A program made the translations under genes and the position numbers. From Strix aluco (lineage: Eukaryota > Chordata > Aves > Strigiformes > Strigidae), in contig NC_133933.1 of the NCBI RefSeq assembly GCF_031877795.1, positions 28,321,029 through 28,385,028 of the forward strand: a stretch of DNA of 64,000 nt, read 5' to 3'. A model generated the notes under the pieces. The model ran no database searches. It saw only the letters and a list, made by a program, of their open reading frames with translations, and was not told the origin of the DNA. Below are positions 52,141 through 64,000 of the stretch, in pieces. Every line of letters begins with the position of its first letter. Position 1 is the stretch's first letter.

Positions 52141-55100
52141 TCTCTTGTAATCAGCACCACACCAGCATCACCTCAGGACCTGGTACTTAATATGGAATAA
52201 CAGAACAGCCGTCTCTACCACACCAAAGTGATAACAGTACAGATGCTACATCTGTATGTGTGTGTTGAATCTGAAGTTAAGCAGGCATCACACGTCCAAA
52301 GTACACAAAACTATGAGGAAAGACATCTCAAAGAAAGTGTCAAAAACCATCATCAGATTAGTTTTCCTGGGACTCTCAGAACAACATGTTCTTTCATACT
52401 CATTATTGCACATAGTGCTACTGTGTACTTGTAAAACAGTGATCGATACAGAAAATCAGCATTACAGACTGTTACTAGGGCAGGGCCAAGAACACCACCA
52501 GCATGACTTTTACTCAATCTCTTGAGAAGGGGAGAGATCAAATTGCATTCAAAATCAGGTCAGCCATTTCTACCTTCTCTTTACACCAACATCACTCTTT
52601 ATATATCTACGAGATTCAGAGAAGTTTTGGAGGGACTGTACTCCCCATGGGGTTTTTTTTGGGGTGTGTTTTTTATATCCTGTCACTAGCCAAATTTGAC
52701 AGGAGATCTATGGCTGTATTTACTGTAGAAACAGCTTATATTTTTCCCCATCTCATAGAAATTATTAGAAACAATCACCTTTTTGAATGTGCCTATTCTT
52801 TCTCAAATACAGTTTTCTGTATATCTTTGATGGACTGGAAAAAACTCTTACTGCTAGGCAAACTTCTTTTCAGACAGCTCTTCTGCAATTTTTGTAGCTC
52901 TCTGCATTCTTTCTAAAGTTTAGACCATAAATCTAGGGACTGTTTTCTGGTAATATACCTTTTAATAGCACCTGCAGCAGTAACACCACTTTCCTACAGA
53001 AATTCAGTCATACCCTGCTTGCACATCCTAGAATTGTGTCACCCCTATTAATCATTGCCTTGCAAAAGGACTTCACATGCAATTGCTTTCACACCATGAC
53101 TGTCCCACAAGTATTTCCAATTCAGTGCTTTCTACGAAGAGACTTCCATCAAGTCAGTCTGATCTACCCATTGAACTTGTGGATATACAACTCTTAAAAC
53201 TACCGCAATTGTTTTTTAAATTTTTTGTAAGAAAAGGAAAAGCCCAAACAGTTGTTTTCTTCAACAGAAGCAGATCCATCTCACTTAAAACAATGCACAA
53301 TGGAACAGCAATTGGCTCACACCTTCGTAAAAAGCCTCTGATCACCAGGCTGAAGAGTTATTCTTATCACCTTCATTTCTAAGTCAACAGTTTTTACTTT
53401 TTAAAAAAGCAAGAGCCAGGTTAAGAGCTCACTGCCACTGAAAGAACTCCTTCCTCCTCCTTGGCCGCACACCCTCACTGACCAGCCTTTGAGGCCTATC
53501 TGTTTGCCTGGTATGCCAATTCAACTCACTAAAACCTTGAAAAACTGTTTCTCACTTGAGTCCACTCATTTTTTCATCTTTTCATGCATACAGCCTCCAA
53601 TTAGGGTCCCTCCCAGGTGGATATGAGAGATGGGTTCAAGTTCTCTTTAAGCCAGTACCCTTATGCTGGGTGAGCACCTTTAGCCTGGAGCTAGTGAAGT
53701 GAAAAGACAACAAATATTGCAGGGAGTGCAATAATCTCCATGGCATCATCATGACAAGCCTAATTCTGTTTTGACAGACACAAGAAACAGCTCTGCCATT
53801 GGTGCCAAGAAGATTAATCTGAATGATGATTTAGATGAGTCAAATTTGTTTAATTTGTTTATAAATATCAAATACATCAATTGCGTCTTGAATTTCCACA
53901 AGAAGTGAATGTGCTATTTCTCATGAAATCTTAGGCTTGGTCTTTAAAGCTGGATCCATATCGTTCAATTCAAAAGACAGACAACCAGCATGAAAAATCA
54001 CTTGTCCAAACTGAGCTGATGTCTAACATGAGTCAGTCGCCTGGGCTCTTGACATATAGTGAAGAGAATGGACTCTTCCAGGATGTAATTCATCTCATAT
54101 GGAAAATGCCTTAAAAAGTTCAAATGGACCATGCTAGAAACACTCATTTCATTCCACTGACTATAAAGGGAATGTAGATTACTAGGCCAAACGTTGATGT
54201 CTACACTGGACATGAATCCCATCTTCATTGACTTGAATGGAGTCTGGAATAGAGCTTAACAGAGAATATCGTGAAGCCAAGGGACATAAGCACTTAATTT
54301 TAAAAACAGGAATTTGAAATCTATAGCCCAAATGACTAAGATTCTTGGTTGGGTATACATTTTTGCTGGAAACGCTGAAATTCAGAAGCTGCTGCATACT
54401 GAAGTAAAAGAAAAGTATGACAAGGAAAACCTGCTGAAATTTCACCATTCAAAGAGACTAAAATCAGACTACTTTAAAAGTGTTCTGAGTAATCAGAGTA
54501 TAGAGAATAATGAAGAGGAGGGAGTTTAAGGCAAGCTAGTACAGCTGAAGCTGAACTTCAGAGACAGATCGCCTACTTAAGATTACAGCACACAGCATGT
54601 TCCAGTGACTTTCTGACACTTCATCTATCTTACTGTATGAACTGCTTCCAGCAGCAGATCTATCCTTCTAAGACTCCCACTTCTGTCGCTACTTGTCTTT
54701 CACTTCCCTCCCCATTTGATGCATTCAAAACTCTCAAGAGTATTTCAGGAGACAAAAGCCACCTGAGCAACTGACAGACATTCTAGTTATCTGGATTTTA
54801 ATATCAAAATACAGCATTATTGTGGATCAGGGCATATCTGATCAGATTTTTTGGTCTCAGTTCCACTTGCATATGGCAAACTTTCCTGATAGTATCCTGG
54901 AAAAAAAAAAAGATATGTTTTATTTTGTTGAAACAGTAAAATGCGTTATTACTGTGAAGTCTTATGTAAACTGCTTTTAAGAACAATGCAACTGCATTAA
55001 AAAAATGTGTACAGGACTACAGATATTAGGTGATATTCAATATCAGCATGCCCACCTTCTGGAATATGAAGGTTTCCTTTCACAATATGCACCCTAAACA

Positions 55101-56818
55101 TGCTATGATAAACTATTTTGTACTTTAAACTACAGGAAAAGGCAAAAAGGAGATTATTATGGCTGCCTATCAGAAGAGATATCAAATATGTCAGCTGATA
55201 TATAGTTTTGATTGTGAGGGGAAGTAAAGAGAGGGGCTTTTCAACACTTGCAACACCTCTGTCTTCATCCTGGACTCTGGTATAGTTCACTGGACTTGGC
55301 TACTATCAGCCAAGTCTTAGACTGCTGAAACCAACACAGCTGATAACGGTTGAATGATCTGCTCCCTCCTGTATCTATCTAAAACATGGTAGACTGCTAC
55401 TATTTTTTTCACGAAAGGTATGACACAAATCCTACACAAAATCTTGTTTACTTGTAGGTGTTGATGCCCATAGTGAGTAAGTTTGGTGAAGAAAGATTTT
55501 CAGTGTCTTATATATCCTAGGAAATATATTAAACTGTTTCAGTGTTCAGAGTGCATTAATTATGGTCCTATAGATTTTATCATAGTCTCTGTCTCACAGT
55601 AGATTTCAGTGTATAATATTGTTTCTAATTTCAAAGACCACCTTTAGGTATGATGAGCTATTTCCCCAGGCACTGACAGAATGTTTCCTTAAAAGACAGT
55701 TAAAAAACATACTTAGAACTAGGATTTTCCATTGCACTCATTTCTACTATTCGAACTCCAGATAGGTTCCTCTGCTTTAATCTGCATCCATAGAAGCTGG
55801 AACAGACCATTGTAAATTTAGGTTTAACTGAAAAAACAGACTATACAAGAAATTCAGAGTCTCCTCTGGCTTCTGCTGGCATAGAGGAGACTTGATGACT
55901 ATATTTCCACTGAACTCCCTCAGCTTCTTCACTCAAATTTTCCCAGGCAGATAGTAAGGATGAGCTAAGAGCAGCAGTTTTTATCATAAAATGCTACCTG
56001 TAAAATGTATATTTGTAGAATGCTTCTGTTCAAACACAGCCAATCTTATAACAAAATGCAATATATTTATACAACTTTCTTCCTACAAAGTATCATTAGG
56101 ATAGAATACAGAAATAATTTTTCATATTTTCTAACTAGCACACAACTTGTGCTATGCCATAATTCAGTTTTCAAACTGGTCTCCATTTTTAAAACTGTAG
56201 CATTTTTAAACTGCTAAAACATTTTCTAGACATGCCTGAGCAAGGGGTTAAGAAGTGGGTGTGTGGGATTTCTGAGCATCAGAGATATGATTAATTGAAC
56301 AAATGGTACCAATTATGTTATGTCTGTCTTTAATCTAACCTAACAAACAAGAGACTTGTGTATAGCAAAATCCTGAATACCTGTATCAGCCAAGAGAATA
56401 TGGATATATCTGAAGAATGAGGTTTTCCTTTCTGTAGACAAAATGAATATGCTTGTTTAGGCTACAAAGGTGATAAAGAATGGAAAGATGAAACAGGGCA
56501 TACATTCCTGGTGCCTGAAAAAAGAAAGTTTGGCATAGCACTGTGCTGCATAACCTGGCAAACAGAGTTTTACTTGATAAAAATAAGAATGTATTTAATG
56601 TGTAAAAGGCATCATGAGTTTGTTCAATTCATGTTTCTTTAAATCTTTTTCAAAGTGACTCTATATTGAAATAGCTTCAGCATAAAACAAAACCAAGATA
56701 CTATAAAATTCCAACGTTCTTAATATATTATCTTCATTATAATAGTATGGATAATGAGACACTCTAAACAAGATTAAATACTCAGTGTGCTATGTACAAT
56801 TATATAGTCAAGACAGCA

Positions 56819-56850
56819 TCTTATCCAGAGACCTTACTGTCTGGATAAGA
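56819..56850. repeat. Perfect 11-bp inverted repeat, 10-base loop, in KCNK2 intron
   Basis: Arms TCTTATCCAGA (56819-56829) and TCTGGATAAGA (56840-56850) flank GACCTTACTG. It is the longest perfect hairpin that I noticed in the window. Pairing does not continue outward. Confidence 0.85.
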
Positions 56851-58744
56851 GTATGAGGAAAAGCGAGATCAAAGACCAGATTAATTCTAGGAAGTAGCAT
56901 GAAGAACTAAACTGTGTCACCAGTGTCTGAGGCAATGAAGCAAAACCAAGCCTGAACAAGGTATTTTTGCATAGTCCCAAGTCATAGTGCCTCAGTCATA
57001 TCGCATTTTTTCAAGAATCCAGAAACAAGTAACCCAGGGAAACTAAATGCAGTCTAGGAAATGCCCCAAGTTGAGAGCAGTTAGACACTAGGAGAGTGCA
57101 CAGGGGAACCACCGCATGTGCTTGCCCAGCTCTTACTTCTTCCTAGTGCAGAGGGAAAAATGGGCTAAACTGAGTTATTTCTGAAGTTCAGAATAATGAA
57201 GACAAAACACATAGGTTAATGACATTTTAAGTGATCTATAGGTTTCCTGCAGTCAGTGTAAATCATGCAGGTTGGTTGTTAAAGATGCCCTCAGTGCTCT
57301 TCCAGAAAACAAAATGGTCATCCTGCAAACTGTTGAACTTGCAAATGGGAACACTTGTGTACTACCTGCTGCTCCATCTGTGAAGGACACTAGTAAAGCT
57401 TGTTGTGTAAGGAAAGTTACACATATCCTTTCAGATTTACAGCACAGGGGCAGAAGATGATACTCCTTAAATGAAACTGATCAGATAAATATTATCCTCT
57501 GCTTCAGAGCTAAGTGTTTATGAAATGCCTGGTAAAAGTGTACTCGCAACAGACCTGCCACAATGTTGTCTAACTATAAAGAGCTATGAGCATAGCAAGG
57601 GCAATGAAAAAGGGCTGCCCACCTCACGTGCCTCACAAAGTGAGCTTAATCCTGCCCAAGCGCCCAGCTCACCTCCTCCTGCCTGCTGTCACCATCACTG
57701 CTGCCCTCTGGTCAGAAAGCAGCAGGGACCCTGAGAGTCTGTAATGAGTGAAGGCATACAGGGGTAAACTACCCTTTACAGCAAGGTCTTTGGGAACTCA
57801 AGGATTGCGAGGATTACATCTAGGCATTGATGCCATGCCCTACAGCTAGGAAAACAATTTAAAACAACGTAAGTAGTAGGCCACTGCACAGTAACCAACA
57901 TGTTCATTCCATCAGAAAGAAATCAGTTGTTATATTTGAGTAACACAAATGAACTGATGCGTGCAGAAGAACTTACGTTAAATTAGAGGGAAATAATATG
58001 TTGCTTAAAACAAAATTAATTTATTTCTCAAACTTCTAGTAAAACCTGAATTGTGCTAGCTGCAGTCAAAGGAAATTTTATTCATTTTCTAACATTTTCA
58101 AAACCAGGACATTTTCTTAAATGACAGAGTTTAAAGTAAAACATTGTACCATCCTTGGAATGATAAATATACCTTTACAAGTAAAAATATATTTGAACTG
58201 AAAGCAATGCACCTGACTATAAATAAGTAGGCATGCCGCTGAAGATGTTATGATAAAATGCACCCATGCATACTTAAATAATTCATTGTAATACCTTGCA
58301 CGATACAAAACATTTATTCTCTTACCACTATAAAATGATCAAAGGCATCTTGAATATAACTATTCAGTGATTTTGTATTTTTCTTTACATACCTGCATCC
58401 CATATAGAAACAATCAAAGCAGAATGATTTTTGCCTTAAAAATTAAGGACTACATTCTACTGTCTAGAATAACCCTTTTAGAGATGTTTTTCCTGTAAGT
58501 CAGGTGCAAATGTGCATATACACTTAATTTAATAATACATTTAATTTTGTATGCAGCTATGTAAAAAAATCACTGTGTTTGACTAGACTGCTACAAAGTT
58601 TGCTGCAGTTTGAGCTACAGCATATACTTCGTACATAAACAGCTTTGACCTATGCCATAAGAAGCAAAAGTAGCTATAAGCTCACCTGACTTTTAATCAA
58701 AGTTTTTAAAAAGTAGTATTTCTTCCCTTTCAAAATGTTCTTAC

Positions 58745-58884
58745 CTCTTCCTTTGTCTTTTTTGATATGACTCTGAGCCAGTCTCCAATCATGCTGAGGA
58801 CAGCTGCAAAGTAAGCAAGCCCAACAAGGATCCAGAACCACACCACTGGCTTATAAAAATCTAGGTACTCTATATCTGATCCCC
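58745..58884 (-). CDS. KCNK2: KCNK2 (TREK-1) penultimate coding exon: transmembrane segment 4 and proximal C-terminus
   Basis: This 140-bp exon begins with two bases that complete a split Gly codon, then encodes 46 residues from [12 protein letters not shown] through KTKEE. By 411-residue numbering these are 261-306. The hydrophobic stretch [17 protein letters not shown] is the fourth transmembrane helix (M4), which moves during gating. It is followed by [14 protein letters not shown], the proximal C-terminal sensor: the serine corresponds to PKC site S300, the lysines to the phosphoinositide-binding cluster, and the final Glu to E306, the known internal-proton sensor. Splice signals are TTTTTCAG before 58884 and GAAGAG/GTAAGA at the 58745/58744 junction. 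Phase 0 at the 3' end matches the phase of the last exon. The upstream exon should end with one G of the Gly codon after TIGFGDYVAG; it is not in this window. Confidence 0.97.
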
Positions 58885-59398
58885 CTGAAAAACAATACAG
58901 TTGAAATTAAAGCAGACTTAATAGTTATAGGTGCAAAGCAGTTTTTAAACTAATTATTTTCCTAAAAAAACCCCAAACAGTTGTATTTCTTACAACTTCT
59001 TCTATTTTATTACCCATGCAAAAATTCATAGCAAAACGTTTTGTTGAATTTGAATAAATGATGATCTAAATTCATCCACTCTTGAAAACACAGTTTGGAG
59101 TATGCAAATTTTAGGCAATGGTTGCTAATCATTTATAGTAATTAAAAAATTAACACAAACTGATTCAATTGCTTATATATCATATTTAAGGTAGAGGTCA
59201 TCGAGGACAGCTTGAATGAAAGGATGTGCTCCAAATAACAACGCTATACCAAATTTTAAGTATTGCTCTGGAATACATAATGTGTTTACATCCTGAAAAA
59301 TCTGATTTTGCAAGGACTCTGAAACACATCTCCATACTTACATGAATCCTTTAGCCCTGGTAAAGAAGAACAGCACATGCATTAAAAAGTGTCCCTGT

Positions 59399-59487
59399 TG
59401 GATAGGCAAACATTATCATCTCTGTTTTGCAGAGGAGGAAACCAGGGTGCAGGGACTTGAGCTGAACTGATCATACTCAAAAACAGG
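59399..59487 (-). mobile_element. MIR-like SINE fragment in KCNK2 intron
   Basis: The plus strand reads TTGGATAGGCAAACATTATC, then TCTGTTTTGCAGAGGAGGAA, ACCAGGGTGCAGGGACTTGA. This follows the reverse of the MIR consensus (GGTAGGTATTATTATCCCCA, TTTTACAGATGAGGAAACTG, AGGC.CAGAGAGGTTAAGTGA) over about 80 bases with typical old-element divergence. MIR elements are ancient amniote SINEs that survive in low numbers in birds. The element would lie on the minus strand. Confidence 0.6.
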
Positions 59488-62400
59488 TGGATAAAACAGA
59501 TGTCAGCTGAAGGCAGCTTTTTTTTTAATCCCACTGCCATAAGCACCAGTCCCTTCCTTCCTTCCAGTGTTAAAGTAAAAAAGGATAAATTTCAGAGATG
59601 CCTGTAATGGAGCTTTCAGGTACAATACAGCTAGAGAGAACAGATGCCTTATTTCTGCACAGAAAAAGTTATGTTCATCCTGAGCTCTTGACAACACAAT
59701 ATAACTCACATTGCACATCTTGCAGTACAATAAAACAGAAGCCTTAAACTCACAATTCAGCTGTGTTACAACAAGTAAGACCAGGCTCCTAGTTTGGGTT
59801 GCTGCAAGTAGAAGCTTGATGCGCGTATCTGTCCAGAATTGAAGAGACTCTACAGTAAAACCTTTTCAGGCACATTAAAGTAGTCTGCATGGGTACATAA
59901 TATGTTACTTTATGCATCTGCATCCTGTACTGAAACAGTCAAAGGAAAATTGACCCCAAAATATCAAGCACCTTATTACAGTAACAAGATTAACTCTCAT
60001 GAAGAGTAATTCTTTTCCTAGCTGTTATTATCTAATCATCACAGAGATTACATGCAAATAACAGAAGTTTACTGTTTGTTATCTTTGTATGGAAGCCCTC
60101 ACAGATAGAAATTTTGTTAATTCTCATGTCAATAAGCCTCTTCATCAATAAAATTAATTGAGTTGTAGTGATTTACTCAACTATCCAAGAAATGAATCCA
60201 CATTGCAAATATGGATATACTTCAACACCTGCACAGTCACAAGTAAGGCAGAAGACAGGGCTCTGTCTGGAACAGAAGACAACCACCAAAGGGTCGAGTT
60301 TGTCACAGCCCAAGACAAACAAAATATCAGAAATGAAGCAATTTTTTAACATCATCCAGCTCAGTAAAACAGGATTTTAGGCATGATTCACCCAAAATTC
60401 GTTGTCATTCAAAAAGTGGTTGACTACCACCAGGCCTTTACTCTATCAGGAGCTAGAAATGAACCACACTTGGTGGTTCACCTCCTTCTCCAGCTGTTCG
60501 TACAGTGCACAAGAAAGTATCATATAAAGCATCCACTCAGCTGGTTTCTAACTTTTGGTGTGTTAAGTTTATAAACAGAAACTGGAATTTAACCCTTCCA
60601 GTCTGCAGGGAGCATTTCCATCACAGTTTATACCTAATTTGTTTACAGCAAGGTTAATTACCAGGACAGGAGTTACAACATATTCAATCAAGAGTTTTCT
60701 TTACTGTCTGGCCAGGAGATGGCTCCATCTAGCCATGCCCAAAGGAGTTCAGCTTTCCTGAAGTTAGAAACGGACTATCAACAATCCTCTAGGAAAAGGC
60801 TTAACAGCTAAAATCTTTATTAGCTGTTGAGTTTATGAATTTCAAGGACTCCTCGGGTGAGGTCTCAATTTAATGGAATATCAGGAAGAGAGAGACATAC
60901 CAAAAGATGTTTGTCCTGAGGTAACTACTGTCTCCTGTGATGCTTAAACATCACAGAGTGCTATAATGCAGTTACCTGGGAATGTCATTAAATAGGATTA
61001 CACTGTTAGGAAAACATGATCAAAAGTCAGTTCTACTGAATTTAAAGTAAATGGAATTCATTAACTACTGATTTACAATTCACATAAATGCGTATGGAAG
61101 TATTCGGGTATAAGTAAAGGTAAATGTATTTGTACTGAAGTATATGAGATAATTAATCTAATGATTTTACTGGTAACAATGTAAAAAGCATATCAATGAT
61201 ACATTTGCAGGGATTTTTCATAGCATAATTTTTACTTAGTAATGCTATCATCTTTTCTTTTGCAAAGCAGGTTTTATATAGCCCTTTAGGAAGCAAAATG
61301 ACGAAAAGGCAGAAGCTGAATTTTGTTGTTTGTTTGGCAAAAACAATTTTGTGGGCCAAGGGATAAAAATTTTTTCCAACTTTGTTTGACCTCTACCTGA
61401 AATAGGTTACAACCACAATAAAGAAGAAATATCTCCCAACTGGAGTGTGCTTACTCTTTAACTAGAAGTCTCACTGCCACAAGCTTTTACCAAGAGCAGC
61501 CAGTTTATTGCAAAGATGTGATCCAAAGTCCCTTTAAATCTATGAGAAATCAGAGTTTTTTCATTCATCTTCATCACAAGCTATTTTATTGCTGCTGCTG
61601 CCACCACTCTTACATCTGTCAAACAATCTTTAAATTATTTGGGATTTTCAACCCTTTGGAAGGCATAGGTTGTTTTATGGCCCAAACACATATTCCTTAC
61701 TGAGGTGAAAAGCTCTGTATTTTAGTGAAGGATGGAATTAGAGAAGATTTCAGGGGTGCATTAGGACAGATTCTGGTTCTCACGCAAGGGATTAGGCTTT
61801 CAAACATATGTATTTTTACTTAATTATTTATATAAAACAAGTACATTTAAATTATTTTCTTTATTGTTGCCACTCTTCTCCATTCTTTCTACAGTTGACT
61901 CAAAATAGAAATATGCAATTATTTCTGTAACCTTGTCTAGTTTCTGTTTGCACTTTTGCTTCAAAAGTAGAAGCAGAGAATAGAAAGTGCTATTGGCATT
62001 GAGTATCTTAATTCCATACAAGCACAAATTTCCAGGTTATTCAAAAGTTGGCCCTTCAAACCCAGAAATGTCTTCATTATTTTTTATCAGCAGTACAAAT
62101 TATTCTGGATATAGAAATGTGATTAAATCCAAGCACGGTTTTAATTGCAGAATATCCAGTAGCTGCCCATCATCCCTGTTGTGACTGGTGCTTAATCCAG
62201 TAACATCATTTGTCCCACTCCAAAGAAATACGGGGGTTCAGCCCTGCAGCTTGAAAGGAATTACTTCCAAGGACTATGAAAAGGGATGGAGAAAGGCTAG
62301 CTTATGCGGCGACATGATAAAAAAAAGCATGCTCAGGACATGATAACATTGCACTGTCTGCAAGAAAGAATGTAAGTAGGCCAAACGAGTTACTTGATGC

Positions 62401-63260
62401 CACTCAGTGGAAAATAGCTACTTCAGAATACAAAGCACAGCTATAAACCACTCCTTACATGCCATGCTATACAGAAATTGAGCAAGACATGGCATGCTGA
62501 CTTAATCTTAAAATGGGCTGCATGGTTCACACCAGACAGCCCCTATTATGGACATGAAGTCCTGAGGTGGCAAAGAGCACTTCCAAATGCCAGAAAGACA
62601 CAAAGCCTGCAGGAGAGCGCACAGCTCTCTTACGGGATGCTCAACACACACCTCTTGTTCGGCAGAACACCGATTTCTTTCTGCTGGGCAAGTAACACCA
62701 CATTGTGAGAGCAGATCAGCTGGGCTGCTATGACCACAAGGTGAAGTGTTCCTGTTCAGTGACATTAAATGAGACTAAAATATCTCAGTAATCTACAAAC
62801 TGGGTTTCAGGCCAAGCAATACAGTGCACACCCAGACACCTGTATTACAGTGGCAATACAACAAATCCAATTACAAACCAAAGCAGTAAAGAAGCAATCA
62901 GCTAAAACTCAGAGCTCAAACAAGAGAAAAAAACAAAACCAAAAAACCCCAACATCCCCCACCCCCACAAACAGTTAGAATACATTTTTAAAGTGAGATT
63001 TGCAAAATGCTGTGATTTGTTGAATGGGACTGATTGCAGCGTAACCTTATGTCATCATTATGTCCCGCTGTGAAACAGACTACTGATGTGCTATTTATAT
63101 TTCTGACCTCTACTTAATTCAGTCAAGTTTTGGACATCTCATCTAATTTAGATTTGAAACCTGTTAGATGAACTCCCTTAGAAATATTTGATTATACCTT
63201 CCAACCTGCACTGCAGTTAAAGGATTTATCTGCACATACGAACAATATGTCATGTTATCC

Positions 63261-63278
63261 ATATATATATACACATAC
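63261..63278. repeat. Short (AT)n/(AC)n tract
   Basis: Five AT units followed by ACACATAC. Confidence 0.85.
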
Positions 63279-64000
63279 CTCAGTGCTAAATTTAGCACCC
63301 AATAATATCTTTCATTATACTAAAAGATGACTCATTTGACATGAAAAGATCTCTTTTTCTCTTTCACAGAATATTCATAATATTGGCTGGATTTTCTTCT
63401 GTCATATTAAAGTCAATGGTTTCTCTTGAAAACAAGAAAAGGGACATTTGACTATGTCCTGATTTTCATAAGACAGTGCAGGCTGTAGTACAGTTTCTTA
63501 CTTCCTTTTTTTGTGAAAAGCTACAGCAATAAACTTTCTTCAATCAAGAATTACTTCAATTACTTATTTCTCTACAAAAAAACTCCAAAAATTAGAAAAA
63601 AACCCAAGCCATTTCCTAAGACAGAGAAATGTTAAGTTTGTTTTTTGGAATACTGTTCATATTTTTTTTTGAACATGAACTACAAGAGCTCTTCATCTTT
63701 TCCCTCCTTGCATGCACCTCGAGTGATCAGTTTTTTATGTTTGCCTTAAGGCTTCTCTTGCTGGTGGAAACTGCAGCTGAAATTTCCATAGGCTCCAAAT
63801 AGCAACCTAGATTCTGAGTACAAAAGGAGATGTTTTGGCATTCTACTCTCTTCCCAGAGAGTACTTGGTCTCCAGTACAAATGAGAAGAAACTTGTAGAA
63901 AAATTCTGGAGAACTCTACAAGAATTTCTAATATGACAACCTGCACTGCAGCCTTTAACACCATTACATTCCTGAATCACAACTTCTTCCGTTGGCTCCC

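Larger units (their letters stand above)
43952..58744 (-). other. KCNK2: KCNK2 last intron (14,793 bp)
   Basis: This interval runs from donor GTAAGA (58744 downward) to acceptor TTTTGCTGCAG (ending 43952). It is phase 0 and GT-AG. It contains no further exon that I can recognise. It carries a Penelope-like GIY-YIG relic (50230-50480), a GC-richer patch (51950-52140) and hairpins near 48430 and 56819. Its longest open frame, on the plus strand at 47509-47967 (152 codons), resembles no family I know and is no longer than chance predicts for a window of this size and composition. The remainder looks like ordinary AT-rich intron. Confidence 0.93.
58885..64000 (-). other. KCNK2: KCNK2 upstream intron, partial (runs off the right edge)
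   Basis: The acceptor TGTATTGTTTTTCAG ends at 58885. Reading the minus strand to the window edge, I found no sequence for the second pore loop and selectivity filter (TIGFGDYV), so the preceding exon lies beyond position 64000 and this intron exceeds 5.1 kb. The interval includes a MIR-like SINE fragment (59399-59487) and a short AT repeat (63261-63278). Nothing else is identifiable. Confidence 0.9.

Noticed and set aside
58885-64000. Search for the preceding KCNK2 exon with the second selectivity filter
   Set aside because: No minus-strand sequence encoding GFGDYV with a GT donor was found, so the exon must lie beyond the right edge.
1-64000. CRISPR arrays, operons, tRNA or rRNA genes, prophage-like features
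   Set aside because: None seen. This is vertebrate chromosomal DNA and no clustered spaced repeats or RNA-gene signatures were found.

Overview
The window is a stretch of a bird genome and contains the 3' end of one protein-coding gene. Three CR1 LINE copies point to a bird: two have typical avian 3' ends (repeats of the ATTCTATG type, then a body that is nearly diagnostic of bird genomes), and one carries the reverse-transcriptase C-terminus. The AT-rich composition, large introns and scattered poly-A tracts fit an avian macrochromosome.

The only gene I can support is KCNK2 (TREK-1, a two-pore-domain potassium channel), on the minus strand. Its last coding exon is 43634-43951 (105 codons plus stop). 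The exon before it is 58745-58884 (46 codons plus a split glycine codon). Both have clean splice sites, and the phases join into the known TREK-1 C-terminus: GGSDIEY, then transmembrane segment 4, then KKTKEE joined to [11 protein letters not shown], ending IAVIENIK. They are separated by a 14.8 kb intron. Sequence from 58885 to the right edge belongs to the preceding intron; the second pore-loop exon (TIGFGDYVAG) is not in the window. A 3' UTR of about 1.8-2.0 kb is likely from 43633 down to AATAAA signals near 41800 or 41650.

Positions 1 to about 41600 lie downstream of KCNK2. I see no gene there. This stretch holds an old, internally deleted CR1 (2407-3215), a younger CR1 with broken ORF2 (31267-31916), a short CR1 3' end (35245-35386), homopolymer and microsatellite tracts, several perfect hairpins, and two promoter-like motif clusters that could be chance. 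The many short open frames across the window look like chance ORFs in AT-rich DNA.

The most unusual signals are relics inside KCNK2 introns: a fragment resembling the GIY-YIG endonuclease domain of Penelope-like retroelements (50230-50480, minus), and a MIR-like SINE fragment (59399-59487). I found no evidence of a novel multi-gene system. The window is mostly ordinary noncoding vertebrate DNA around one conserved gene.
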